A stretch of 64,000 bases of DNA from Hungatella hathewayi WAL-18680 (lineage in GTDB: Bacteria > Bacillota > Clostridia > Lachnospirales > Lachnospiraceae), in contig NZ_JH379027.1 in NCBI RefSeq assembly GCF_000235505.1, positions 1,101,569-1,165,568 on the forward strand. The letters run 5' to 3'. The position numbers and the translations under genes were made by a program. The notes under the pieces are model-generated. The model ran no database searches. It worked only from the letters and a program-made list of their open reading frames with translations, and was not told the origin of the DNA. Positions 52,552-61,774 of the stretch are shown here, piece by piece (position 1 is the stretch's first letter; every line of letters begins with the position of its first letter).

Positions 52552-53781
52552 TTATTTCTGGTTGTTCTTCTCCAACTCTGCCATCTTCATAGCGCGAACC
52601 TTTAACGGCAGGCCGAACAGGGTAATGAAACCGTCGGCGTCGTGGTGGTCGTACAGGTCGCCGGTGGTGAAGGAGGCCAGGGACTCGCTGTATAAGGAGT
52701 AGGGGGAGGTGGTGCCGGCTTTGATGATGTTGCCTTTGTAGAGTTTGAACTTCACTTCGCCGGTTACGTATGCTTGCGTGGACTCCACGAATGCCTGGAT
52801 GGCCTCACGCAGCGGGGTGAACCATTTTCCCTCGTATACAATCTGGGCGAACTTGTTGCCCATGTCTTTCTTCACTTCCATGGTGGCACGGTCTAACACA
52901 AGCTCCTCCAGCTGGGCATGGGCTTCCATCAGGATGGTGCCGCCCGGAGTCTCGTAGACGCCGCGGGACTTCATGCCTACCACACGGTTTTCCACGATGT
53001 CAATGATGCCGATGCCATGCTTGCCGCCCAGAGCATTTAACTCGGTGATAATGTCGGAGACCTTCATCTTCTTGCCGTTGACGCTGACCGGAATTCCCTT
53101 TTCAAAGGTCATGGTCACGTACTCGCCCTTGTCAGGAGCCTTTTCCGGGGAAACTCCAAGAACCAGCAGGTGGTCGTAGTTTGGCTCGTTGGCCGGGTCC
53201 TCCAGTTCCAGACCCTCGTGGCTGATATGCCATAAGTTGCGGTCACGGCTGTAACTGCTGTCTGCGGAAAATGGAAGGTCGATGCCATGCTGCTTACAGA
53301 ATTCAATTTCATCCTCACGGGACTGCATGGTCCACACGTCGGTCATACGCCATGGAGCGATAATCTTGATATCCGGGGCCAGTGCCTTGATGCCCAGCTC
53401 GAAACGAATCTGGTCGTTGCCCTTGCCTGTCGCGCCGTGGCAGATGGCGGATGCGCCCTCCTTGCGGGCAATCTCAACGAGACGTTTGGCGATGGCGGGA
53501 CGTGCCATGGAGGTTCCAAGTAAATACTTGTTCTCATACACGGCGCCTGCCTGTACGCATGGTACGATGTAGTTGTCGCAGAAATCGTCAACCAGGTTCT
53601 CTATGTATAATTTGGAAGCGCCGGATAATTTGGCTCTCTCATCCAGTCCATCCAGCTCATTGCCCTGACCACAGTCGATGCAGCAGCAGATAACCTCATA
53701 ATCAAAATTCTCTTTCAACCACGGAATGATGGCGGTGGTGTCCAGTCCGCCGGAATACGCTAAAATCACTTTCTCTTTCAT
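52552..53781 (-). CDS. argG: Argininosuccinate synthase
   Basis: This 409-residue enzyme joins citrulline and aspartate using ATP. The N-terminal PP-loop AYSGGLDTTAII, the GATGKGNDQIRFEL block, and WHISHEGLELEDP are characteristic. The length is normal. The ATG at 53781 is preceded by CAGGAGGATATTC on the minus strand. It is divergently transcribed from argC, with a promoter at 53840-53868 and a putative arginine repressor box over its -10 region. A terminator follows. Confidence 0.97.
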   Translation of the reverse strand: MKEKVILAYSGGLDTTAIIPWLKENFDYEVICCCIDCGQGNELDGLDERAKLSGASKLYIENLVDDFCDNYIVPCVQAGAVYENKYLLGTSMARPAIAKRLVEIARKEGASAICHGATGKGNDQIRFELGIKALAPDIKIIAPWRMTDVWTMQSREDEIEFCKQHGIDLPFSADSSYSRDRNLWHISHEGLELEDPANEPNYDHLLVLGVSPEKAPDKGEYVTMTFEKGIPVSVNGKKMKVSDIITELNALGGKHGIGIIDIVENRVVGMKSRGVYETPGGTILMEAHAQLEELVLDRATMEVKKDMGNKFAQIVYEGKWFTPLREAIQAFVESTQAYVTGEVKFKLYKGNIIKAGTTSPYSLYSESLASFTTGDLYDHHDADGFITLFGLPLKVRAMKMAELEKNNQK

Positions 53782-53833
53782 ATGAATATCCTCCTGAAAC
53801 GTGTTTATATTTTGTATGTTCCATTAATTGGCT

Positions 53834-53847
53834 TTCATAAATATACA
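53834..53847 (-). promoter_or_regulatory. Candidate ArgR box at the argG promoter
   Basis: On the minus strand, TGTATATTTATGAA overlaps the argG -10 hexamer. It differs at one position in 14 from the site at the argC promoter, and it resembles half-palindromic ARG boxes bound by ArgR/AhrC. Repression by arginine is inferred. Confidence 0.55.
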
Positions 53848-53868
53848 CCCATTTCCCGGAGAATGCAA
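53840..53868 (-). promoter_or_regulatory. argG promoter
   Basis: On the minus strand: -35 TTGCAT (53863-53868), 17-base spacer, -10 TATATT (53840-53845). Confidence 0.7.
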
Positions 53869-53896
53869 GCAAAAAATGAATTTTTATAAAAAAATA

Positions 53897-53925
53897 TTGC
53901 ATATTATACAATTTGGATGTATAAT
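53897..53925 (+). promoter_or_regulatory. argC operon promoter
   Basis: -35 TTGCAT (53897-53902), 17-base spacer, -10 TATAAT (53920-53925). It is divergent from the argG promoter. Confidence 0.75.
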
Positions 53926-53931
53926 TATGAA
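53918..53931 (+). promoter_or_regulatory. Candidate ArgR box at the argC promoter
   Basis: TGTATAATTATGAA overlaps the -10 element of the argC promoter. It is the near-identical counterpart (13 of 14 bases) of the box at the argG promoter. A further imperfect palindrome, TGCATATTATACA, lies just upstream at 53899-53911. Confidence 0.55.
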
Positions 53932-54031
53932 TCATTAAAATAAAAACATATCCGGAAACGCTTTTCAAGTGATAAGAAAGTATCTATAATGAGGATATTC
54001 AGATGATTAAATATAAGGAGTGTGTAGGAAT

Positions 54032-55072
54032 ATGATAAAAGTTGGGATTATCGGTTCGACAGGTTATGCAGGCGGGGAACTGGCCAGACTGCTGCTTCAG
54101 AGAGAGGATATTGAGATAAAATGGTACGGCTCCAAAAGCTATGTGGACCAGAAATACGCTTCGATTTATCAAAATATGTTTCAGATCGTGGACGATGCCT
54201 GCATGGATGATAATATGAAGGAACTGGCAAACCAGGTGGACGTGATCTTCACGGCAACGCCTCAGGGCCTCTGCGCTTCCTTAATTGATGAGGAGATACT
54301 GTCCAAGGCGAAGGTGATAGATTTGAGCGCGGATTTCCGGATTAAGGATGTGAATGTCTATGAGGAATGGTATAAGATCAAACATCCCACCCCGGAGTAC
54401 ATAGAGGAGGCGGTCTACGGACTGCCGGAGATTAACCGGGAGAAGATTAAGACGGCGAGACTGATTGCCAACCCTGGCTGTTATCCCACCTGCTCCACAC
54501 TGGCGATTTATCCGCTGGTGAAGGAGGGGCTGATTGACACCAACACCATCATCATCGACGCCAAGTCCGGCGTGTCCGGCGCCGGAAGAGGGGCGAAGGT
54601 GGATAATCTGTACTGCGAGGTCAACGAAAGCTGTAAGGCTTACGGTGTGGCGAGCCACAGACATACGCCGGAGATTGAGGAGCAGCTGTCCTACGCGGCC
54701 GGGAAGCCGGTGACACTCAGCTTCACCCCCCACCTGATTCCCATGAACCGGGGAATCCTGATAACCGCTTATGCCACTCTGGCAAAGACAGTGAGCTACG
54801 ATGAGGTGAAAGCCATTTACGACAAGTATTACGCGGGAGAGCAGTTTGTCCGGGTGCTGGAAAAGGATGTGACCCCGCAGACCCGCTGGGTGGAGGGAAG
54901 CAACTTTGTGGACGTGAACTTCAAGATTGATACCAGAACAAACCGGATCGTGATGATGGGCGCCATGGACAATGTGGTAAAGGGCGCCGCCGGGCAGGCG
55001 GTTCAGAACATGAATCTGCGGTTCGGACTGCCGGAAAATACGGGACTGAAGCAGATTCCGCTGTTTCCGTAA
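54032..55072 (+). CDS. argC: N-acetyl-gamma-glutamyl-phosphate reductase
   Basis: This 346-residue NADPH-dependent enzyme performs the third step of arginine synthesis. It has the Rossmann motif VGIIGSTGYAGGELARLL, the catalytic cysteine in NPGCYPT, and the C-terminal block NLVF-like region with SHRHTPEIEEQL. It is a type 1 ArgC of normal length. The ATG at 54032 follows AAGGAG with 11 bases of spacing; a GTG at 54020 overlaps that site and is unlikely. It is the first gene of the argC-GNAT-argJ-argB-argD operon. Confidence 0.96.
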   Translation: MIKVGIIGSTGYAGGELARLLLQREDIEIKWYGSKSYVDQKYASIYQNMFQIVDDACMDDNMKELANQVDVIFTATPQGLCASLIDEEILSKAKVIDLSADFRIKDVNVYEEWYKIKHPTPEYIEEAVYGLPEINREKIKTARLIANPGCYPTCSTLAIYPLVKEGLIDTNTIIIDAKSGVSGAGRGAKVDNLYCEVNESCKAYGVASHRHTPEIEEQLSYAAGKPVTLSFTPHLIPMNRGILITAYATLAKTVSYDEVKAIYDKYYAGEQFVRVLEKDVTPQTRWVEGSNFVDVNFKIDTRTNRIVMMGAMDNVVKGAAGQAVQNMNLRFGLPENTGLKQIPLFP

Positions 55073-55140
55073 GTGAAAAGCTTCACAATGAACCCGCAGA
55101 TAGTACAGGCAGATACAGCGGGCAGGAAAGGGATGTAACG

Positions 55141-55605
55141 ATGGCTGGAACCATGGGTGTGAACATCAGGAATATGACCCTGGATGATTATGATAAGGTA
55201 TATGCCCTCTGGACGAGTATCCGGGGGTTTGGGATTCGGACTCTGGATGATTCCAGGGAAGGCGTGGAGCGCTTTTTAAAACGCAATCCCACCACCAGCG
55301 TGGTGGCGGAGCAGAACGGGCGGATTGTGGGAGTCATCCTGTGCGGCCACGACGGCCGGCGGGGCTGCTTCTACCATGTCTGTGTGGCGGCGGATTACCG
55401 GAAACACGGGATAGGACACCGGATGGCCCAGTATGCCATGATGGCGCTGAAGGATGAGGGCATCAACAAGGTCAGCCTGATCGCCTTCAAGGAGAATCAG
55501 GTGGGAAATGCGTTCTGGCAGGGCGTCGGCTGGACGGAGCGGGACGATTTGAATTACTATGACTATACGTTGAATGAAGAGAATATTACACAATTTATCG
55601 AGTAG
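55141..55605 (+). CDS. GNAT-family N-acetyltransferase in the arginine operon
   Basis: This 154-residue acetyltransferase begins with NIRNMTLDDYDKVYALW. The acetyl-CoA binding region reads VAADYRKHGIGHRMAQYAM, where RKHGIG is the pyrophosphate loop, and the C-terminus has NAFWQGVGWTERDD. It lies between argC and argJ, starting behind AAAGGGATGTAACG and ending 12 bases before argJ. Its position suggests it acetylates glutamate or an intermediate, topping up the acetyl cycle run by ArgJ, but it is not clearly related to known ArgA and could instead be an unrelated passenger. Confidence 0.85.
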   Translation: MAGTMGVNIRNMTLDDYDKVYALWTSIRGFGIRTLDDSREGVERFLKRNPTTSVVAEQNGRIVGVILCGHDGRRGCFYHVCVAADYRKHGIGHRMAQYAMMALKDEGINKVSLIAFKENQVGNAFWQGVGWTERDDLNYYDYTLNEENITQFIE

Positions 55606-55617
55606 GAGGAATGAGGT

Positions 55618-56841
55618 ATGAAGGTAATCGAAGGCGGAGTCACAGCGGCGGCGGGATTTTTGTCCGCATCCACGGCGGCGGAGATTAAATATAAGAACAG
55701 ACAGGATATGGCCATGATTTACAGCGAGACGCCATGCAAAGCGGCGGGAACATTTACCACCAATATCGTGAAGGCGGCCCCGGTTAAATGGGACCAGAAT
55801 GTGGTGAAGAACAGCCCGTTTGCCCAGGCGGTGGTCATCAATGCGGGAATTGCCAATGCCTGTACCGGGGCGGAAGGGTATGGATACTGTAAGGACACGG
55901 CGGATGTGGCGGCGGAGGTTTTGAAGATTCCGGCCGACGCGGTGCTGGTGGCGTCCACAGGAGTCATCGGAATGCAGCTTCCCATGGACAGGATTACGGC
56001 GGGCGTGAAGGCCATGGCTCCGAAGCTGGATGGAAGTACGGAGAGCGGAACCGGCGCCGCCCAGGCGATTATGACCACGGACACGAAGAAGAAAGAGGTG
56101 GCCGTGCAGGTGGAGCTTGGCGGGAAGACCGTCACCATCGGCGGCATGTGCAAGGGCTCCGGCATGATTCACCCCAATATGTGTACCATGCTGGCGTTCG
56201 TGACGACGGACGCGGCCATCTCCAAAGAGCTGCTTCAGGAAGCTCTCAGCGAGGACATTCAGGATACCTACAATATGATATCGGTGGACGGCGACACCTC
56301 CACCAACGACACGGTGCTTCTGCTTGCCAACGGGATGTCGGGGAATCCGGAGATTACCGAGAAGAATGAAGATTACGAGACATTCAAGAAAGCGCTCAAC
56401 TATGTAAATGAGACCCTGGCGAAGAAGATGGCCGGGGACGGCGAAGGCTGCACGGCCCTGTTTGAGGTGACGATTGTGGGGGCGGAGAGTAAGGAGCAGG
56501 CCAAAATCCTGGCCAAATCAGTTATCACCTCCAGCCTTACCAAGGCCGCTATCTTCGGCCACGATGCCAACTGGGGAAGAATCCTGTGCGCCATGGGATA
56601 TTCCGGCGCCATCTTCGACCCGGAAAAGGTAGACTTATTCTTCCAGAGCGCCGCCGGGAAGATGCAGATTATTGAAAACGGCGTGGCGGTGGATTACAGC
56701 GAGGAGCAGGCCACCAAAATCCTGTCAGAGCCGGAGGTGACCGCCATCGCGGATGTGAAGATGGGCGATGCAACGGCGTCGGCCTGGGGCTGTGATTTGA
56801 CCTTTGACTATGTGAAGATAAATGCGGATTACCGCTCATAG
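55618..56841 (+). CDS. argJ: Bifunctional ornithine acetyltransferase/N-acetylglutamate synthase
   Basis: This 407-residue enzyme transfers the acetyl group from N-acetylornithine to glutamate, recycling it. The conserved NAGIANACTGAEG block is present. The self-cleavage region reads KGSGMIHPNMCTMLAFV, with catalytic Thr190 at the alpha/beta junction and Cys in the preceding position, where Ala is more common. The protein ends with the usual short DYRS-type tail. The ATG follows GTAGGAGGAATGAGGT. Sitting between argC and argB, it is part of a complete acetyl-cycle operon. Confidence 0.97.
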   Translation: MKVIEGGVTAAAGFLSASTAAEIKYKNRQDMAMIYSETPCKAAGTFTTNIVKAAPVKWDQNVVKNSPFAQAVVINAGIANACTGAEGYGYCKDTADVAAEVLKIPADAVLVASTGVIGMQLPMDRITAGVKAMAPKLDGSTESGTGAAQAIMTTDTKKKEVAVQVELGGKTVTIGGMCKGSGMIHPNMCTMLAFVTTDAAISKELLQEALSEDIQDTYNMISVDGDTSTNDTVLLLANGMSGNPEITEKNEDYETFKKALNYVNETLAKKMAGDGEGCTALFEVTIVGAESKEQAKILAKSVITSSLTKAAIFGHDANWGRILCAMGYSGAIFDPEKVDLFFQSAAGKMQIIENGVAVDYSEEQATKILSEPEVTAIADVKMGDATASAWGCDLTFDYVKINADYRS

Positions 56842-56868
56842 AATAGAAACCAGGGAGGAAAGAGTGTC

Positions 56869-57765
56869 ATGGAGTTAGAGCAGAACATTATGGAAAAGGC
56901 GGAGGTGCTGATTGAGGCCCTGCCCTATATCCAGCGTTTTAACCGGAAGATTATCGTGGTAAAATACGGCGGCAGCGCTATGGTGGATGAGGAACTGAAA
57001 AAGCATGTGATTCAGGACGTGGTTCTGTTAAAGCTGGTTGGTTTCAAACCCATCATCGTGCACGGCGGCGGCAAGGAAATCAGCAAGTGGGTCAATAAAG
57101 TCGGCATGGAGCCAAACTTTGTGAACGGTCTCCGGGTGACGGATGAGCCGACCATGGAGATTGCCGAGATGGTGCTGAACAAAGTAAACAAGAGCCTGGT
57201 CCAGATGGTCAACGAGCTGGGAATCCCGGCGGTGGGCATCAGCGGCAAGGACGGCATGATGCTGAAATGTGATAAAAAATATTCCAGGGGGGAGGACATC
57301 GGCTTCGTCGGCGACATCAAAGAGGTGAACCCGAAAATCATCTACGATTTGCTGGAGAAGGACTTCCTGCCAATCATCTGCCCCATCGGCTATGACGACA
57401 ATTATCTGAGCTACAATGTCAATGCCGACGACGCGGCCTGCGCCATCGCCACGGCGGTCCAGGCGGAGAAGCTGGCGTTTCTGACGGACGTGGAGGGCGT
57501 CTACCGCGATTTCGAGGATAAGGATTCCCTGATTTCGGAGATGACGGTGGAGGAAGCCCAGGAGTTCGTGTCCGGCGGCTCGTTAGGCGGCGGCATGCTG
57601 CCGAAACTGCAAAACTGCATCGACGCCATCAAGGAGGGCGTATCCAGGGTACATATTCTGGACGGCCGGATTCCCCACTGTCTGCTTCTGGAGATATTCA
57701 CCAACAAAGGTATCGGGACGGCGATTATCAATGCGAGAGAGGAGAAATTCTACCATGGAAAATAA
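56869..57765 (+). CDS. argB: Acetylglutamate kinase
   Basis: This 298-residue kinase phosphorylates N-acetylglutamate. It has KYGGSAM near the N-terminus, [10 protein letters not shown], the substrate-binding [17 protein letters not shown], and the ATP-site DVEGVY. An N-terminal extension of about 25 residues ([16 protein letters not shown]) is present; such an N-terminal helix is typical of hexameric, arginine-inhibited forms, so feedback inhibition by arginine is likely. The ATG follows GGGAGGAAAGAGTGTC. Its end overlaps argD by 11 bases. Confidence 0.97.
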   Translation: MELEQNIMEKAEVLIEALPYIQRFNRKIIVVKYGGSAMVDEELKKHVIQDVVLLKLVGFKPIIVHGGGKEISKWVNKVGMEPNFVNGLRVTDEPTMEIAEMVLNKVNKSLVQMVNELGIPAVGISGKDGMMLKCDKKYSRGEDIGFVGDIKEVNPKIIYDLLEKDFLPIICPIGYDDNYLSYNVNADDAACAIATAVQAEKLAFLTDVEGVYRDFEDKDSLISEMTVEEAQEFVSGGSLGGGMLPKLQNCIDAIKEGVSRVHILDGRIPHCLLLEIFTNKGIGTAIINAREEKFYHGK

Positions 57766-58936
57766 GATGATTGATAAGGCGGAAGGACTGTTTTACAAGA
57801 CCTATAACCGGTTCCCGGTTGTGTTTGACCATGGGGAAGGCGTGAAGCTGTATGATACGGAAGGGACGGAGTATCTGGATTTCGGAGCGGGAATTGCAGT
57901 GATGGCCCTGGGCTATCATGACGCGGAGTACACGGGGGCGGTGCAGGAGCAGGTGGAGAAACTGCTTCACACCTCCAACTTGTTTTATAACCAACCGTCA
58001 GTGGACGCGGCGGAGAAACTGCTGGCGGTGTCCGGCATGGACCGGGTATTTTTTACCAACAGCGGTACGGAGGCCATCGAGGGAGCGCTGAAGATTGCCA
58101 AACGGTATGCCTATAACCGTGACGGCCACGGCGGCCATGAGATTATCGCCATGGAGCATTCCTTCCACGGCAGAAGTATCGGCGCCCTGTCCGTGACGGG
58201 CAATGACCATTATCAGGAGCCGTTCCGCCCACTGCTTCCGGGCGTGAAGTTTGCGGTGTTTAACGATTTGGACAGCGTGAAAGCGCTGGTCAATGAGAAT
58301 ACCTGTGCCATTATCATGGAGACGATACAGGGAGAGGGCGGCATTTACCCGGCTACGGAGGAGTTTCTGCGGGGAGTACGGGCGTTATGTGACGAGCATG
58401 ATATGCTGCTCATTCTGGATGAGATTCAGTGCGGCATGGGCCGGAGCGGTTCCATGTTTGCCTGGCAGGAATACGGCGTGAAGCCGGACGTGATGACCGT
58501 GGCGAAAGCTCTTGGAAACGGCGTCCCCATAGGCGCTTTCCTGGCCTCCGGCAAAGCCGCCGCCGCCATGCAGCCCGGCGACCACGGCACCACCTACGGC
58601 GGCAATCCGCTGGTGTGCGCCGCCGCCAGCAAGGTGTTGGACATCTTTGAGGAGCGGGGCATTGTGGAGCATGTGCAGGAGGTGGGCGCTTATCTGTGGG
58701 AAAAGCTGGAGGAATTTGTGGATAAACACGACTGCGCCGTGGCCCATCGTGGAAAAGGTCTGATGCAGGGCCTGGAATTCAACTGTCCGGCAGCTCCTAT
58801 TGTGAAGAAAGCGCTGCTGGAGCAGCACTTAGTACTAATCAGCGCCGGCAGTAATGTGATCCGGTTTGTGCCGCCGCTGATTATTGGGAAGCATGATGTG
58901 GATTTAATGATTGAAAAGTTAGAACAATCCGTATAG
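57755..58936 (+). CDS. argD: Acetylornithine aminotransferase
   Basis: This 393-residue class III PLP aminotransferase converts N-acetylglutamate semialdehyde to N-acetylornithine. It shows [16 protein letters not shown] at the start, [15 protein letters not shown], the [11 protein letters not shown] block and the PLP lysine in TVAKALGNG, followed by THGTTYGG-like residues. The start ATG 57755 lies behind GAGAGGAGAAATT and inside the argB 3' end; codons upstream are less likely. It is the last gene of the arginine operon. No clear terminator was seen in the 142 bases before the flotillin gene. Confidence 0.96.
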   Translation: MENKMIDKAEGLFYKTYNRFPVVFDHGEGVKLYDTEGTEYLDFGAGIAVMALGYHDAEYTGAVQEQVEKLLHTSNLFYNQPSVDAAEKLLAVSGMDRVFFTNSGTEAIEGALKIAKRYAYNRDGHGGHEIIAMEHSFHGRSIGALSVTGNDHYQEPFRPLLPGVKFAVFNDLDSVKALVNENTCAIIMETIQGEGGIYPATEEFLRGVRALCDEHDMLLILDEIQCGMGRSGSMFAWQEYGVKPDVMTVAKALGNGVPIGAFLASGKAAAAMQPGDHGTTYGGNPLVCAAASKVLDIFEERGIVEHVQEVGAYLWEKLEEFVDKHDCAVAHRGKGLMQGLEFNCPAAPIVKKALLEQHLVLISAGSNVIRFVPPLIIGKHDVDLMIEKLEQSV

Positions 58937-59078
58937 AATTCTGAAATTTAAACCATATTAAGAAAAAAGAAAGAATAAGGATAAAATCTGTTCAAAATGT
59001 CATGATACAATTCTCCCATATATTTAAATATATAAAAAATACAACGAGTGTGATGGCAAGTGAAAAGGAGGAAGTGAC

Positions 59079-60602
59079 ATGTTAGAATTTTTGGGTTCGT
59101 ACTTGGGAGTGATTATTGGAATCATTGTGGTGATTCTGCTGCTGGTGATTCTGGCCAGTGGGTATGTAAAATCACCGCCGGATACGGCATTTATTATTTC
59201 CGGTCTCCGGAAGAAGACAATTATTGGAAAGGCCAGTATCAAGATTCCGTTTTTGGAGAGACTGGATAAGCTGAGCCTGAAGCTGATTCCCATTGATGTG
59301 AAGACCTCCACGGCGGTGCCGACGGCGGACTACATCAATATCCAGGTGGACGCGGCTGTCAATGTAAAAATCAGCAGCGACCCGGGAAGACTGGCTATGG
59401 CGGCGGAGAACTTCTTAAACCAGAATACGGAGTACATAGGCCGTGTGGCGAGGGAAGTGCTGGAAGGTAACATGCGTGAGATTGTGGGACGCATGAAGCT
59501 GGAGGAGATGGTCAGCGACCGCCAGAAGTTTGCGGAGCTGGTGAAAGAGAATGCCATGCCGGATTTGGCGGCCATGGGACTTGACATTATCAGTTTCAAT
59601 GTGCAGAATTTCTCGGATAACAACGGAGTCATTGATGATTTGGGTATCGACAACATTTCCCAGATTAAGAAGAAAGCGGCCATTGCCAAGGCGGAGGCTG
59701 ATAAGGAGATTGCGGTAGCCAAGGCGGAGGCGGACAGACAGGCCAACGATGCCAAGATTAACTCGGACCGTGAGATTGCTATCAAGAACAACGAGCTGGA
59801 TATCCAGAAAGCGGAGTTGAAGAAGAACGCGGACGTGAAGCAGGCGGAAGCGGATGCGGCTTATCAGATTCAGGAAGAGCAGCAGAGAAAGACCATCGAG
59901 ATCACCACGGCGGAAGCCAATATTGCGAAGCAGGAAAAAGAGATTATCATCAAACAGAGAATGGCCGAGGTGGCTGAGAAGGCATTGGATGCCGAGGTTC
60001 GAAAGAAAGCGGAGGCAGATAAATATGCCCGTCAGCAGAAGGCAGAGGCAGAGCTCTACGAGCGCCAGAAAAATGCCGAGGCGAAGAAGTTTGAGGTGCA
60101 GCAGGAAGCAGAAGCCCAGAAGTCCAGGGCTGAAGCGGAGCGGTTCACCAGAGAGCAGGAGGCCCAGGGTATCCGCATGGTAGGTGACGCGGAGGCGGAG
60201 GCCATCCGGGCGAAGGGTGTTGCGGAAGCGGAAGCCATGGAGAAGAAGGCGGAGGCGTACCAGAAGTACACCGGCGCGGCTGTGGCGGAGATGATGATTA
60301 AGGTATTGCCGGAAGTGGCTGGCAAGATTGCGGAGCCGCTGGCACAGATTGACAAGATTACTATTATCGGCGGCGGTTCCGACAACAGCGGCGTGGACAA
60401 TGTGGCCGGCAATGTGACCACGGTGATGGCGAAGCTGTTTGAGTCCATGAAGGAGACCACCGGAATTGATCTTGGTGAGATTGTGAAGGCCAATACCTAT
60501 GACGCGAAGGTGAACCGGAATATTCACGTGACAGGGGTATCGGAAGGTGATGTGATCGGTGGAGAGATTGTGAAAAATATCATTGAGGACAGCGCGCAGT
60601 AA
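59079..60602 (+). CDS. Flotillin-like SPFH-domain membrane protein
   Basis: This 507-residue protein has one N-terminal membrane helix (about residues 6-28), an SPFH/band-7 domain (about 30-200; TAFIISGLRKKTIIGKASIKIPFLERLDKL), and a long Ala/Glu/Lys-rich coiled coil (about 200-390) followed by a short C-terminal domain. This is the architecture of YqiK/FloT flotillins, which organise ordered membrane patches and help membrane protein complexes assemble. The ATG follows AAAAGGAGGAAGTGAC. No NfeD-type partner lies nearby. The gene is followed by a terminator. Confidence 0.92.
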   Translation: MLEFLGSYLGVIIGIIVVILLLVILASGYVKSPPDTAFIISGLRKKTIIGKASIKIPFLERLDKLSLKLIPIDVKTSTAVPTADYINIQVDAAVNVKISSDPGRLAMAAENFLNQNTEYIGRVAREVLEGNMREIVGRMKLEEMVSDRQKFAELVKENAMPDLAAMGLDIISFNVQNFSDNNGVIDDLGIDNISQIKKKAAIAKAEADKEIAVAKAEADRQANDAKINSDREIAIKNNELDIQKAELKKNADVKQAEADAAYQIQEEQQRKTIEITTAEANIAKQEKEIIIKQRMAEVAEKALDAEVRKKAEADKYARQQKAEAELYERQKNAEAKKFEVQQEAEAQKSRAEAERFTREQEAQGIRMVGDAEAEAIRAKGVAEAEAMEKKAEAYQKYTGAAVAEMMIKVLPEVAGKIAEPLAQIDKITIIGGGSDNSGVDNVAGNVTTVMAKLFESMKETTGIDLGEIVKANTYDAKVNRNIHVTGVSEGDVIGGEIVKNIIEDSAQ

Positions 60603-60617
60603 GAATTTAACATGGAG

Positions 60618-60655
60618 GGAGCGGGGTAAAAACCGCTCCCATCTTTTGCTTTTTT
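60618..60655 (+). terminator. Terminator after the flotillin gene
   Basis: The stem GGGAGCGG (60618-60625) / CCGCTCCC (60634-60641) is followed by ATCTTTTGCTTTTTT. Confidence 0.85.
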
Positions 60656-60668
60656 GTGGGTGGTGTGA

Positions 60669-60697
60669 TTGACCGGGGACGGGGAAGCGGATATAAT
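60669..60697 (+). promoter_or_regulatory. Promoter of the dihydrouridine synthase gene
   Basis: -35 TTGACC (60669-60674), 17-base spacer, -10 TATAAT (60692-60697), about 55 bases upstream of the start. Confidence 0.8.
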
Positions 60698-60751
60698 GGT
60701 AGGAGCGGTTTAGAGACCGGATATTGGGATAGAAACGGACGGAAGAGAGTT

Positions 60752-61762
60752 ATGAGATATTATGCTGCGCCGATGGAGGGGATTACGGGATTTGTGTTCC
60801 GGAATGCCCATCACCGGTATTTTTCGGGAGTGGATAAATACTACTCCCCATTTATTGCACCGAATCAGAACCGGAGCTTCAGCCTCAGAGAGCGGCGGGA
60901 TATTCTACCGGAGAACAACGAGGGGGTGCGGCTGGTTCCGCAGATATTGACGAACCGGTCGGAGGATTTTGTGAAGGCGGCGCTGGATATGAAAGCGCTG
61001 GGATATGAGGAAGTGAATCTGAATCTGGGGTGTCCCTCCAAAACGGTGGTGACGAAAGGGCGCGGGTCCGGATTTCTGGCGGAGAGGGAGAAACTTTGCC
61101 AATTCCTGGATGAGATTTATACCAGGCTGGATATGAAAATATCGGTGAAAACCAGAATTGGCAGGGACAGCGAGGAGGAGTGGCCGGAGCTGTTGGAGCT
61201 TTATAACCGGTTTCCGATGGAGGAGCTGATTGTGCATCCGAGAATTCAGCAGGATTATTATAAGAACGTGCCCAGGTGGGAGGCCTTTGGGGGTGCGCTG
61301 GAGGGCAGCAGGAGTCCGGTGTGCTATAATGGGGATATTTTTACGGTGGGTGATTTTGAGAAGCTGACGGCGGCATTTCCGAAGGTGGAAGCGGTGATGC
61401 TGGGGCGCGGGCTGATTGCCAATCCGTGGCTGGCGGGGATGCTTGCCGGGGCGGGTGGAGAAGAAGGCAGAATGAATGAGAAGGCGGATGTAGCAGAAAG
61501 CCGGGCGGAAGCGGCTTGCAAGGAGCGCCTGCGGGCCTTTCACGATGAGATTTATGCCGGGTATGAAGGGTATCTGTCGGGGGACAGGGATGTGTTGTTT
61601 CGGATGAAGGAATTGTGGTTTTACCTGTCCTGCCTGTTTGAACATTCGGAACCTTACTTAAAGAAAATCCGCAAGTCCAGCCACGGCAGCGAGTACCGGG
61701 CTGTGGTGGACAGTCTGTTTTTGGAGCAGCCGCTGACAGTGCGGGCCGGATTTAAACCATAG
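60752..61762 (+). CDS. tRNA-dihydrouridine synthase family protein
   Basis: This 336-residue FMN enzyme reduces uridine to dihydrouridine in tRNA. It starts with YYAAPMEGITGFVFRNAHHRYF and has the active-site cysteine in NLNLGCPSKTVV, then SVKTRIG, ELIVHPRIQQDYY, and GDIFTVGDFEKL, with VMLGRGLIANPW for FMN phosphate binding. The C-terminal helical domain binds tRNA. The ATG at 60752 follows GGAAGAGAGTT; upstream in-frame codons overlap the promoter. The sequence is of the distinct Dus subgroup seen in Clostridia, so the exact tRNA position is not assigned. It probably shares its transcript with the YjbR and MscS genes. Confidence 0.92.
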   Translation: MRYYAAPMEGITGFVFRNAHHRYFSGVDKYYSPFIAPNQNRSFSLRERRDILPENNEGVRLVPQILTNRSEDFVKAALDMKALGYEEVNLNLGCPSKTVVTKGRGSGFLAEREKLCQFLDEIYTRLDMKISVKTRIGRDSEEEWPELLELYNRFPMEELIVHPRIQQDYYKNVPRWEAFGGALEGSRSPVCYNGDIFTVGDFEKLTAAFPKVEAVMLGRGLIANPWLAGMLAGAGGEEGRMNEKADVAESRAEAACKERLRAFHDEIYAGYEGYLSGDRDVLFRMKELWFYLSCLFEHSEPYLKKIRKSSHGSEYRAVVDSLFLEQPLTVRAGFKP

Positions 61763-61774
61763 GGGAGGAGCGGT

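Noticed and set aside
59415-60527. A 370-codon open frame antisense to the flotillin coiled coil
   Set aside because: It mirrors the Ala/Glu/Lys-rich repeat region; the product is a Leu/Arg-rich low-complexity sequence with no ribosome site.
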